A stretch of DNA of 64,000 nt from Fistulifera solaris. Lineage: Eukaryota; Bacillariophyta; Bacillariophyceae; Naviculales; Stauroneidaceae. This document shows, piece after piece, positions 1-9,492 of this stretch. How positions within the stretch are numbered: the stretch's first letter is position 1; each line of letters opens with the position of its first letter. A model generated the notes under the pieces. The model did not search any database. It was not told the DNA's origin and worked only from the letters and a program-made list of their open reading frames with translations. Where the stretch lies: assembly GCA_030295235.1 (NCBI GenBank), contig AP026140.1, positions 434,001 to 498,000 of the forward strand. Reading direction: 5' to 3'. The position numbers and the translations under genes are program-made.

Positions 1-2
1 TC

Positions 3-329
3 CCGTTGAGAGAGACTTACGTGACCAAAAAGCTAGCAAAAGACCAAATTGTGTTTCTTGTTGTATACAAGGGTGCTACAAGCCCGCTGACCCGTCGTGT
101 GGCCGATGAAATTCGATGTCGCTTGGAAGCGCTTGCAGTAGAACGAATAGGACTCCGTTTAGCCAAGGCGGGAAGAATGGTTTCGAAACCTTTTCCGTAT
201 CCACTTCTGGATTGCTTAGTGGAGGAATTTTTCAGTCGAAGGAAACTGCATGACGTCGATGCGAACGGGTTGGAAACGCACGCCAACTTGATCTTGCCTG
301 ACGTTCAGAGGAGCACACTGGTCAATTGA
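3..329 (+). CDS. 3' end of an unidentified gene cut by the left edge
   Basis: An open frame runs from the left edge of the window to a TGA at 327-329, about 108 codons with no in-frame ATG near its beginning, so it is probably the C-terminal part of a gene that starts outside. The protein text is mixed basic/hydrophobic with no motif I recognise. No transmembrane segment is obvious. The CRAL-TRIO gene converges on it from the other strand with about 75 bases between the stops. It could also be a chance open frame; I cannot assign a function. Confidence 0.35.
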   Translation, partial: PLRETYVTKKLAKDQIVFLVVYKGATSPLTRRVADEIRCRLEALAVERIGLRLAKAGRMVSKPFPYPLLDCLVEEFFSRRKLHDVDANGLETHANLILPDVQRSTLVN

Positions 330-406
330 AATTTCAATAGCTATAGTCTTACATAACTTTACAATGCATAGAATTGCTGAAAACAAGCATGTCATCTCAT
401 TTTTTA

Positions 407-1441
407 TTAACAAAAGGAGACACGATAGGCTTCCAGCCTCTCTATGACTTCAGCATCCAAGTATGCCTCCATGGCTTCAATGGGCGGTGGAGAATGGATG
501 GTAGCCGGACCCGTAAGAACGCCAATCTTCTCGGCGGTCATCGGATCCAGACATCGGTGCACTAGTTTCCACACCCACTCAAAGGATGGAGGCATTGGGT
601 ACACATAGCACTTTGCCAAGCGTTCTGGAAATAGCGATAGCAGTAGCGAAGAGGTGGATTGAATGAATGGCAGAAGCTGCGCTCCATTGGGATTCCGCCA
701 ACCGAGGCCTCCCCGGACATCAATCAAAACAGTCATGCACTCCAGCGAGTTGGGATCCATTTTCCGATCCATATACAGAGCACTTGCTAAGGCATAGGTA
801 CGCAAGCTAATCAGCCGGTCATCCATTCGCCCCGGAATAATATGAATAATGCGATTCCCCTCCTGATCCCTCATGGGCTCTCCGTTCTTCATAGTGTGAG
901 TCGTCCCCATTTGAGGGACTTGTACCACATCCACGGTTTCTCCGCACGATTTCGCGGCGACGGCCACGGCAATTCTCCAATCGTCAATGTCTTGGTTGCC
1001 CGTGAGTGTCACGGAGGATCGAATCTCCCATTCCAACGTTTTGTGCTTGGTTTTCCACTCCAGGTATTGTTGTAAATTATGAATCGCAGAGCGGAGGTCG
1101 CCCTTGGTACCGATATAAAACCGTTGTCGTTCCTGCGGCGTTGCCGAAGGAACTTTGACATCCCAGAGTGGATCATTCAGAGGCTGATTGACTTCGGATG
1201 CATCCGATAAGGATGAATCATACGATAGATCATCCGAAAGAATACTCAGTACAGTCCCTGTCGAGTCGTGGAGACCTGCAAAAGACGAGCTAGTCTTGCG
1301 ACGCGGTTGTCTTCTGTACCACCAGAATACGATGAACGCGGCTACGAGATAGGAAGTATCGAAGTACTTCGCCGACGCCCATACCGTTGATGCGACCCAT
1401 CGAGTCACTTCCAGCAGCAACATACCCAGTTGATGGATCAT
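407..1441 (-). CDS. CRAL-TRIO (Sec14-like) lipid-binding domain protein, membrane-anchored
   Basis: A single-exon protein of 344 residues. The ATG at 1441 is chosen because the codons upstream of it in the same frame begin only with TTG. Residues about 25-45 hold a hydrophobic stretch (LVAAFIVFWWY) followed by RRQPRRK, consistent with an N-terminal membrane anchor. The C-terminal 200 residues read like a CRAL-TRIO fold: ALYMDRKMDPNS, then a strand MTVLIDVRGGLGW, then LLLSLFPERLAKCYVYPMPP, matching the usual order 'LID..G....PERL...Y..N.P'. Proteins of this family bind phosphoinositides or other small lipids and move or present them at membranes. The lipid is not predictable from sequence. No frameshift is needed. 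Its 5' end faces the divergent SEC1 gene across about 830 bases. Confidence 0.75.
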   Translation of the reverse strand: MIHQLGMLLLEVTRWVASTVWASAKYFDTSYLVAAFIVFWWYRRQPRRKTSSSFAGLHDSTGTVLSILSDDLSYDSSLSDASEVNQPLNDPLWDVKVPSATPQERQRFYIGTKGDLRSAIHNLQQYLEWKTKHKTLEWEIRSSVTLTGNQDIDDWRIAVAVAAKSCGETVDVVQVPQMGTTHTMKNGEPMRDQEGNRIIHIIPGRMDDRLISLRTYALASALYMDRKMDPNSLECMTVLIDVRGGLGWRNPNGAQLLPFIQSTSSLLLSLFPERLAKCYVYPMPPSFEWVWKLVHRCLDPMTAEKIGVLTGPATIHSPPPIEAMEAYLDAEVIERLEAYRVSFC

Positions 1442-2274
1442 TTTCGACTGTCGAACGTGCAATTACCGATAAAACTTTCTTCGCAAATTATGTGATCTTC
1501 CACGATAACACGATAATAACGGTGAGCTTCCTAATTGAGGCTGTCTGTATCGTGATACACAACAAGAATCGCCTTGCCCGTCAGCACTCGGCCTCGTCGC
1601 CTGGGAATTCAATGTTGCGATGTGTGTGAACTCTTGTTGATTTGATGGGACGACAATTAATAACAACAACCATGCATTGACACGCCCCGTTTTTCGTCTT
1701 TTTCGCCAAAAGTAAACTGTCCAGAGCCACGAAGCAGCTGCTTTTTGTTTTGCGTTTTTGTTGTCACAAGTAAAGTCACAGAGTCACAATCAACGGTTGG
1801 TGGCATTTTTCGCGAGGCGACTGTACAGCGAATGTGTTTGGGGCTTATGCAACGACCAACGACTTTCTGTATAGTAATTAAGCAAGCGGTTGGCTATGGG
1901 AAAACATGTAGGACACCGGTACTCCAGTTTTGATGACCAGTTATGATCCAAAAGTCATCAGCGTCTCAGGGTCATAATTCTCTATAATGCCCTTTCTTAG
2001 GATTTGTCCGTTGAGGATAGTCCGTTGACCGTTGTGTTTCGTGTTGCCTAGCACAGAAACTTACAAATGTCGTTCTGGTTCCGAACGGCAACTATCTTCG
2101 GCTCGTGCTTCGTGCTCGTGGCAGCCGATCTTGAAACGCAAACCTGCGACCGCGAACGAAAGCAACTCGATCTCGTCCGGATGACTGTTCGCAGTGTTTG
2201 GCGGAGTGATTGCGCGTTTAACAATCGTATCACAAAGCTTACGAAAAGTATTCTTAGCTTTACAGTTTAGAACG
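1442..2274. promoter_or_regulatory. Divergent intergenic region between CRAL-TRIO and SEC1 genes
   Basis: About 830 bases separate two divergently transcribed genes and must hold both promoters and 5' UTRs. I see short open frames but none with a recognisable product, and no clear TATA box or repeat. Confidence 0.4.
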
Positions 2275-4501
2275 ATGTCCTCGGCACGGCCACGACGGAC
2301 GCGGAAGCCTGTAGAAGTCTCCGAAACGGCAAAAGAAGTAGTGACTCTCGGATTGCGCAGTTTGGTGCAGGAACGGATCTTGGAAGATGTGTTTGTATCT
2401 GCTTCGAGTAAGTCATCGCAACACGTCTGTTTGTCAAGTTGTGGGGCTATAAGAACTGAAGAGGAGCTTTGTCAGCTTGATCTTCTGTAATCACTTTGGG
2501 TTCCCAACGGACACAGTCGTTTTCGCCCCGTTGACGCTTTTCTCTCTGTCTTGCATGTCTCTAAACTGCCACTTTTCCGACAGACAAGTATCCGGGATGG
2601 AAAGTCCTCATTCTAGATGACCTTTCGATGAGAGTCATTTCGTCGGCGGTCGGTATGTATGATATCATGGAACGCAAAATTACAATCGTCGAGTCGTTGA
2701 ACAAAAAGCGGGCCCCGTTCCCCGATATGGGGGCCGTTTACGTCCTGGAACCGTCATCGGATAGTATTTCCAAGCTATTGCAGGATTTTGAAAAAGGAAA
2801 AGTACTCTACGGAAACGCGGTATTCCTTTACTTTCTCGGTCGCTTGCCGGATAACTTGTTGGATCAAATCAAGGGTTGCAAACAATTGCTCAAGCGTTTG
2901 AAGGCACTGTCGGAGATTAATATTGACTTTTTGGCCAAAGAGGAACGAGCCTTTTCGTTCGACATGCGGGATTGCTTCGGCTCGTTCTATTTGCGCAAGG
3001 CCGCGAATGCCGAAGTTCGCAAAATTGCCGATCGGCTCGTGACCGTTTGTGGAACGCTCAACGAGTATCCTCACATCCGATACAAACAGTCGTCCACCAT
3101 GTCCAGCAGCTTGGCTCACATCTTTCACCGAAAGATGGACGACTTTGTAGCGCAGAATCCGAATTGGTGGTATCATGGTGGGCCCAAGAAAGGGGCGGGT
3201 GCGGCGAAAGAACGTGGTACGCTCTTGCTGCTCGATCGAGCCGATGATGCGTTGACGCCGTTGATGCATGATTTTTATTATCAGTCTATGGTTCGTGATC
3301 TTCTCCCGATGGATGGAGACCGTATCACGTTTAAGGATGAGTCTGTGGATGATCCGAACAAGACGGAGGATAAAGATGTCTTGTTGGATGAAAAGGATAA
3401 GCTGTGGGTTGAGATTAGAGGCTTTCACATTGCCCAAGTCATTCACACCTTGTCCGAGCGCATTCGCGAAATGGTGAATTCCTCTGCCGGAAGTGCATTT
3501 GGTGGAAAGTCAAAGGGCGATATGACCCTCGCACAAATGGCTGCGGCGATGAAGGCTCTGCCTGAGTACAAAGAGGTCATGTCGAAGCTGACACAGCACA
3601 TGCATATCGCTCACGAGTGCATGGATGCATTGAAGAAGGATAAGTTGATGGACTTGGCCAATTTGGAGCAGACATTGGCGACTGGTACAGACGAAGACGG
3701 CAATGCTCCCAAACTTCCCGACCTCATTGACGCTGCCGAAGATCTTATCATGAATATGAAGAATGTGAAAGACCGTCTTCGCTTAATTCTAATCATCACC
3801 ATCAGCCAGGGAGGACTTCGTCAACAAGATCGTCGGAGACTCATGAACGCGGCTGAGCTTACCAGAAAAGATATGAGAACGTTGAATAGCTTAGAGGTAC
3901 TTGGTTTGTCCTTATTCGCCTCTCCCGCCGAGAAGAAGGGCGGCCTAGCCTCGTTATTTGGGTGAGTGTGGTGTGAGTCGATATTGAAGGAACAGGAATG
4001 TTTGTCATCTAACTTTTTGTTTGTAGTCGAGGGTCGTCGGCTGGAGAGGATGACGAAGAATATGCTGCTACTCGATACAAGCCCAGGATCAAGGCGGTTC
4101 TTGAGAGTTTGGCCAACGGAACGCTGAGCTTGGAGGAATATCCCAGCGTCATGCCCATGCCAGAGAGTGCAGCAGCGGCGTCGAAGCGTGGTAGCACAGC
4201 ACGCGGTGCAGCTACGCGACGGGGTGTGGAGAGCGCTCGAAAGAAATCGGACACTTCTTCTCGCTGGAATAAATCCAGCGGATCGGACCGAGGAAGTGCC
4301 AGTTCGGGTACCAGCGCCGCGTTTGGTGGAGGACGATGCATTGTCTTTATGCTGGGAGGCTTAGCCTACTCTGAAATCCGCGTAGCTCGCGAAGTGATGA
4401 AAAGTGAGTCAACTGAAATCATTATTGGGTCGACGGCGTTTGTTTCGCCCAAAGAATACATGAATGAATTAGAATCGCTTGGCGAAGATGTCGACGAGTA
4501 G
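2275..4501 (+). CDS. Sec1/Munc18-family vesicle fusion protein (three exons)
   Basis: SM proteins bind syntaxin-type SNAREs and promote assembly of the fusion complex at target membranes. Three exons: 2275-2407, 2584-3961 and 4027-4501. The introns are 2408-2583 (GTAAGT...CAG, phase 1) and 3962-4026 (GTGAGT...TAG, phase 2), giving 661 residues, the normal size for the family. After splicing the N-terminus reads KYPGWKVLILDDLSMRVISS, the classic opening of Sec1 domain 1. FDMRDCFGSFY and RGTLLLLDRADDALTPLMHD are the conserved middle segment, and the C-terminus has CIVFMLGGLAYSEIR and IIIGST, the diagnostic end of the family. Residues about 555-600 are a Ser/Gly/Ala-rich linker. It is closest in style to plasma-membrane Sec1/KEULE/Munc18 rather than Vps33/Vps45/Sly1, but that subgrouping is a judgement. 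No frameshift. Confidence 0.9.
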
Positions 4502-4621
4502 AAGTTATGCGAAGGCGGTAGTAAAGAATGAGAAAAAGAGGACGACTTCTCATGACGAAAGGGGAACCCTAGTCAAAGATAAACAGTGTAGTGCTTGGCA
4601 ATACTTGCATTATTGAAATCC

Positions 4622-5695
4622 TTAGTCTTTGGGTTCAGTTATAATCTTCCCATTCTCATCCATCTCCATATGCTTTAACGGAGCAAATGTTCGACGATGA
4701 ATGATGGTGGCTCCATGGTCTCGCACCGCTTTCATATGAAAGGCCGTCGGATAACCTTTGTTTTGTTTAAGATCATATTCGGGATAGAGCGCGTCATACG
4801 CATGCATGAGCCGATCCCGCGTGACTTTCGCCAGAATGGAAGCCGCCGCAATGGAAAACTCTCGACTATCGCCTTTGACGATGGTCTCGGCTGCGCAGGG
4901 CATGGATTTGGGTAGACGGTTCCCATCAATCAACGCGTAGGCTTTTTCGGTTATTATGGACTGTAATGTGGTGGGTTTTCCTTCCGCATCCGAGGCTCCA
5001 CACACAATATAACAACCTGTATGCTGGATGCTCGCTTCTGTTAGTATCGGGTAATCCTCAACCTGCCCCTGCAACACCGCCTGCGCACAAATCCGCATTC
5101 CTTCCAATGTCGCCTGCAAAATATTGATTTCATCAATTTTGACGGCATCCATGACCGCCACTGCCCATCGTAGGTTGGGACTCTGTAGAATCTTGTCGAA
5201 TAATATTTCGCGTTGTTCTTCTTTTGTAATTTGTTTGCTATCCGTGATACCGGCAATGTTCGTGGGGATGATGGCAGCCGCCGTCACCACCGGTCCACAC
5301 AAGGGACCACGACCGGCTTCATCAATGCCCATGATGAATGAATAGTTGTTTTCTTTCAACGCATCTTCACGTGTCCGTGGAAGGCAGATTGTTTCGGTAT
5401 TGTCTTTGGCGTCACCGATTTCTGTCTTCGTTTTGGTGGTAGTTCGAGGCTTCTTTTCGGTAGACTTTGTTGATGTTTTGACACTCCGTGAGCGCTTCTT
5501 GGGTTCCTCCTGCAACAAAGGTTCGTCTTCACTGTCATTCGTTACCACCGACACTTGTGTCGCCAGGAACCGCGGACTCCGGCGTGGCGGTGCCGATGGA
5601 GTGAGTGGTTGTTGTGAAATTAGTCGAACCATGATAGGATGACTCCGCGAATGATGAGAAACAGCACGATAAAGAAGGAGACGGGCCAAGCGCAT
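4622..5695 (-). CDS. RNase HII (bacterial-type RnhB), probably organelle-targeted
   Basis: The enzyme cuts RNA in RNA-DNA hybrids, including single ribonucleotides in DNA. The 357-residue product begins at the ATG at 5695; the upstream in-frame start is only GTG. Residues 1-120 are a long basic, Ser/Pro-rich extension (MRLARLLLYRAVSHHSRSHP), likely a mitochondrial or plastid presequence plus a linker. The catalytic domain starts at IMGIDEAGRGPLCGP, carrying the metal-binding Asp-Glu pair, and continues with YALIDGNRLP, VVKGD-like IVKGDSREFSIAAASILAKVTRD and NKGYPTAFH, then RRTFAPLK. This is the complete order of bacterial RNase HII, not the H2A form of the nuclear trimer. Inference: an organelle copy of endosymbiotic origin. 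A second ATG inside the leader (MVRLISQQ) could give a cytosolic or nuclear form. Confidence 0.88.
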   Translation of the reverse strand: MRLARLLLYRAVSHHSRSHPIMVRLISQQPLTPSAPPRRSPRFLATQVSVVTNDSEDEPLLQEEPKKRSRSVKTSTKSTEKKPRTTTKTKTEIGDAKDNTETICLPRTREDALKENNYSFIMGIDEAGRGPLCGPVVTAAAIIPTNIAGITDSKQITKEEQREILFDKILQSPNLRWAVAVMDAVKIDEINILQATLEGMRICAQAVLQGQVEDYPILTEASIQHTGCYIVCGASDAEGKPTTLQSIITEKAYALIDGNRLPKSMPCAAETIVKGDSREFSIAAASILAKVTRDRLMHAYDALYPEYDLKQNKGYPTAFHMKAVRDHGATIIHRRTFAPLKHMEMDENGKIITEPKD

Positions 5696-6345
5696 GAAGA
5701 ATGAAAGTTTCACTCAACAAAGAGACTTTTGGTGGTGTTTGTGGCAACAACTTTTATAGCTTTATTTTTTTATTTTTGCATGTTGCATCAAAAGGGGCGG
5801 CGCATTTTGGTATGTTCCTCGAAATCCGAAACAGCAGTACCGGATGCACCCGGTGTGACAAAAACTAGCTACTATAGTCCTGAGTGTATGCTACCTTATC
5901 CAAGACTGGATTTCAGTCCTGAGAACAAATTTTGGAAAACGATAGACACGGCGATAAAAAGACTATGTTCTTTGGTGATGCACAGAAAATAGTCTGGGAT
6001 GTTTTGTTTTCATGCGCATAGAAAATAATGGGCGTGTGGTGCCCTCAAGTACCCAGAATGTCTGGACATTTGGTGTTTCCTCATGGGGATCATGTATTTT
6101 CACGATCCCAGAAAATCTGGATGACGTTTGTTTTCACGTTCAGTGTTGATCAGTCCCTAGGTGACGGACGAAGGCAGGACGCAAGTTGATGTTGCGTGGA
6201 TTTGGAACTTCGGGTTTTCTGGCAACAAAAACAAAAAGAACACCATCACATTCTCGTTAATGCTTCGCAATCTCACATCCATTTGAATCCATTACCGAGT
6301 TCTCATAATTCCTTTATACACAGCAACAACAACTTCAACATAAAG
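5696..6345. other. Intergenic region, no gene seen
   Basis: About 650 bases between divergent genes. It contains short AT-rich runs and repeats of the word CCCAGAA/GTCTGG, but no convincing reading frame, RNA or regulatory site that I can name. Confidence 0.4.
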
Positions 6346-7254
6346 ATGAGTTTACGAACTGCCATCAACAGTCTTTCTCCTCCAATGGTAGCATCGGCTG
6401 GAATTGGCGTTCTCGCCACCATGCCCTGGATGTCGTCTTCGGGTGTTTCCTTGGCGGTCTTACAAGGCGCCAACGCCGCGGCCTTTGGTGCCAATTGTTT
6501 GGCCGTGTCGATTCCGGGACGTATTGATGGCACACAAGATCAAGAGATGCGTCCCGGATTGTTGCGGGCCGACGATGATCCGTACGAGCCTCCCGATTAT
6601 ACGAACGTGTACTCTCCGTCCCGAGGACGCACCTTGGTGGCGCCATCGGGATGGGCGTTTGCGATATGGGGTCCCATTTATGCCGGTGAAGCAATATTTA
6701 CGGTAGCACAATTCTTCCCGCAGTCGGGTTTGGCCCTGTATCTTCCTGCGATATCGGCGCCGTTCATTGCGGCCAATCTCTTTCAGTCCCTCTGGTGTGC
6801 ATCCTTTCGTCCGCAGTATCAAGGCTGGGCCAGTTATATCAGTGTCGCCATGTTGGGTGGAACCGCGTATTCACTCTCCCAAGTGCATGCAGTGGCGTGT
6901 ACGGCAACGGGTCCGGCGTATTGGTTCCTTTTGCCCTTATCGATTCATTTTGGTTGGACGACGGCGGCGACTTTGGTCAATTTGTCGGGTTCCGTCGCCA
7001 TGAGTCCCGAAAATTCGGACGAATTCGTCACGGCGATTGGGCATTCCTCGGCGGTGTTGGCGACGGCTCTCGGAGTGGGTCTTACATTGAGTCATGCGGC
7101 GCCGGTCTATGGCTTGACGTTGGCGTGGGCGTTGTCGGCGTGTGCCGATGGAATGAAAACGCGTGATGCGCCGGCCGCCAAAGTCATGCAGAAATTGTGC
7201 TGGACGGGGGCACTGGCGTGTGCTACGGCGGCTGCCTATACATTTTCTCTCTAA
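6346..7254 (+). CDS. TspO/MBR-like multi-pass membrane protein
   Basis: A single-exon protein of 302 residues. The ATG at 6346 is preferred over upstream in-frame codons that translate to a low-complexity His/Asn/Ser stretch typical of 5' UTR. It is strongly hydrophobic with about six predicted membrane spans. The segment PSGWAFAIWGPIYAGEAIF and the later SIHFGWTTAATLVNLSG are typical of the TspO-related helical family, where a Trp-containing helix is followed by 'IWG.IY'. TspO proteins bind tetrapyrroles or sterols in organelle membranes. This one is longer than bacterial TspO (about 160 residues) and belongs to a divergent group whose ligand is unknown. No cleavable leader is clear. Assignment rests on short motifs only. 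Confidence 0.55.
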   Translation: MSLRTAINSLSPPMVASAGIGVLATMPWMSSSGVSLAVLQGANAAAFGANCLAVSIPGRIDGTQDQEMRPGLLRADDDPYEPPDYTNVYSPSRGRTLVAPSGWAFAIWGPIYAGEAIFTVAQFFPQSGLALYLPAISAPFIAANLFQSLWCASFRPQYQGWASYISVAMLGGTAYSLSQVHAVACTATGPAYWFLLPLSIHFGWTTAATLVNLSGSVAMSPENSDEFVTAIGHSSAVLATALGVGLTLSHAAPVYGLTLAWALSACADGMKTRDAPAAKVMQKLCWTGALACATAAAYTFSL

Positions 7255-7331
7255 AACGGGAGATGAGAGAAAGAGAACATATTATTTCAAAAATTTATGA
7301 AAGATAGACTACGAAACACGGAGTAGCTTCA

Positions 7332-9118
7332 TTATGAATTCACACGAGGGCGCTTGCTGTTGCCGACCGTTGATGTTCCCACGTGTTCCGCATCGTTTAA
7401 TTGTGCATTTTGTAAGTCTTGTATATCCAAGTCAATTTCATTTGCATCTTCCTCAATGTCATCAATATCAATAGCATTTTCATCTTGCTCGTTGTCGTCC
7501 AAATCGATCACATTTGCATCGTCATCATCCTCAACTGGCAAAGTAGTATGCAACGACGTTCCGGCCTCTCCATAATCGAGTACAATTTCGTTCTCATCCA
7601 CTGGTGCCTTGTCATCTTCAACTCTATTCATGGAATAAGGGATTGTGACAATGTGGTCCAAACCGAGTTTCCGAAGGAAATCATCGGTCTGAGGATTCCC
7701 CATGGGATGTAGAGGAGGTGGAAGTTGTCGAGGAAGTGGAGCGGGAGGGCCTTGATGGGCCGGTACTGTCGGTTGGAAAGCATCCGGATCAATGTTCAAC
7801 GAATTAGAGGAACGAATGGCATCGACATCTTCGCGGCTGACGGACACGATATCTACTGGGACACGGACCGGTCCTCGGCTATTACTCGACAAATGATGCG
7901 TTTTGCGAAGCACTGCCAACCATTCTGGGTCATACGAAAGGCCGTTCGACTCGTCGTCTTCACCAACAGGTTTTTCAATATGAACAATGGAGAGAAAGTG
8001 CCTACGAGGTAGACATTTGTCGAGCGAAAGAAATTGTGTCATCATGTCGGTCAAGTCGGCCCCCGAACATGGATCTTTTCCTGTCATGGCAATAAACTCA
8101 GTCGTTTGATCGGATTTTTGGTCGGAAGAAGGCGGGACGCTTGGTGCTGGTGACTTTATCACTTGCGACGGCGTCAACTGCAAGTTGGTTTCTTGCTTCA
8201 CGTCTTTTTCTTTACTGTGTCTCATCGTTGCTTTAAATTTGACATGCAAATGCGCCGAAAACCACCACGGAGGCTGAATCGCCTGCAACAATTCTTCGTT
8301 CGGAGGACTCCCCAAACAGTTCTGTTGCACTTCGTCGCGAAAGAATGGCTTCTTCTTTAACAATCCTTCCGTATTTCCGTGTTGCTCAATGCCACGAGGC
8401 CAGTCATGGCTCAACATAATGTTCACTACGGGTGATTCTGGGCGAATCGCTTTCGCTGTCTGGGCATAACATTTCATTCGATACACATCCACTTCTCGCA
8501 CGTGGTAGATACTTCGTAACGCCGATGGATCCAAAGGAAACGTTTCATAGCGTCCTTTCTGGTAATCATGTGATTTATAAATCCCGCTGATTCCTCCTAT
8601 GCGAATTCCTTTGTAGCGCACCACTCCGGCGGCTCCTATATAATAAATATTGGGCGCCACCCATCCACCATAATACAACTCCTGCAAAGGCTGTGAGGCT
8701 TCATGATTGCCTCCTATAAAGACGGTCAAGATGGGAGCCCGTTGCTGTCCACTGTAATAGCGATAGAATGATCCCAGAGTCCGATACTTCGGAGGAACCG
8801 CCATGCTGTGAAAATCCGCTGTATTCCGCACGGATTGAAAATCACCACAACACAACAGCAAATCAATGGGACGTCCCTTTGCTTCCTCATGACGTGCTAA
8901 GCGTTCGTAAATCGCCTCAATTCTCCGTGACAACATCCTTCAACGGCAATTGTCACGGAAGTATCGGAAACTACCCCGAGTTCTTCAATCTCCAAGTCGA
9001 TGGGAGTGTCGTCTCTTCGTCCGCTGTTATTGTTGTGAAATCGGCGTCCACCACGTCGTCCTCCACGAAATTCACGGCCTCCACCTCGAGAAAAGCCTCC
9101 ACGGTGAAAAGATCGCAT
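7332..9118 (-). CDS. DBR1: Lariat debranching enzyme DBR1, with an apparent 1-base deletion near its start
   Basis: DBR1 is the metallophosphoesterase that hydrolyses the 2'-5' bond of excised intron lariats in the nucleus. The body (from 8936 downward) carries DLLLCCGDFQS, FIGGNHEAS, GGISGIYKSHDY, NIMLSHDWPRGI and WWFSAHLHVKF, the full set of metal ligands in DBR1 order. The expected N-terminus VTIAVEGCCHGEL lies in another frame that opens at the ATG at 9118. The two frames join only if one base is added within TTGAG at 8916-8920; there is no room for an intron. With it the protein is 595 residues. It has an unusual 40-residue Arg-Gly-Gly-rich N-terminal extension and a long acidic C-terminal tail (D/N-E repeats, about residues 500-580). 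Cys in GCCHGEL is conserved. Confidence 0.85.
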
Positions 9119-9236
9119 GTAAAAGGAAACAAATAAGATGTGTACTGGGTGCTAATACAATAGAAGAGAGACCAATAATTGTCGATGAAATTCCATAGAA
9201 ACAAAGTCAACAACAAAAAAAAATAGAATGAGCCAC

Positions 9237-9242
9237 AAAAAA
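9237..9242 (-). terminator. RNA polymerase III T-run terminator of tRNA-Ala
   Basis: Six consecutive T residues on the minus strand, eight bases past the discriminator base of the tRNA, the expected Pol III stop signal. Confidence 0.7.
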
Positions 9243-9250
9243 GGCAAAAG

Positions 9251-9323
9251 TGGAGGATGCCGGAATCGAACCGGCGACCTTGTGCATGCTAAGCACACGC
9301 TCTACCAACTGAGCTAAACCCCC
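9251..9323 (-). tRNA. tRNA-Ala (anticodon AGC), no intron
   Basis: A 73-nt cloverleaf on the minus strand. The D arm is GCTC/GAGC and the anticodon stem TGTGC/GCACA with loop TTAGCAT, giving anticodon AGC at 9288-9290. The T arm is GCCGG-TTCGATT-CCGGC, and the discriminator is A73 at 9251. The acceptor stem has a G3:U70 wobble, the classic alanine identity element, and one U-U mismatch at pair 6-67. It lies between the DBR1 and Obg genes and is followed by a T6 run. Confidence 0.95.
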
Positions 9324-9492
9324 TCCGTCGTAGAATAGCAGATCTATAGTACACAAAACTTAGTTGTTGTTTTACACCAATAACAATAACCGCGCAAAAT
9401 TGGTGAACAACATCGCCTCGTTTCATTCTGATGAATTCTTTGTCAGCACTACGTACCAGGTACTTGTATGAAACGCATATTTATCAAAAGTT

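Noticed and set aside
2067-2270. A possible signal-peptide peptide upstream of SEC1
   Set aside because: It lies in the presumed 5' UTR, has no homologous content and would be out of the normal SEC1 start.
2775-3446. A 223-codon minus-strand open frame inside SEC1
   Set aside because: Antisense shadow of a well-supported conserved exon.
5730-5992. A short plus-strand open frame upstream of the TspO-like gene
   Set aside because: Hydrophobic start by chance; no conserved content and it overlaps the divergent promoter region.
8916-8920. An intron as explanation for the DBR1 frame change
   Set aside because: The two conserved segments are directly adjacent, and there is no space for donor and acceptor; a single missing base explains it.
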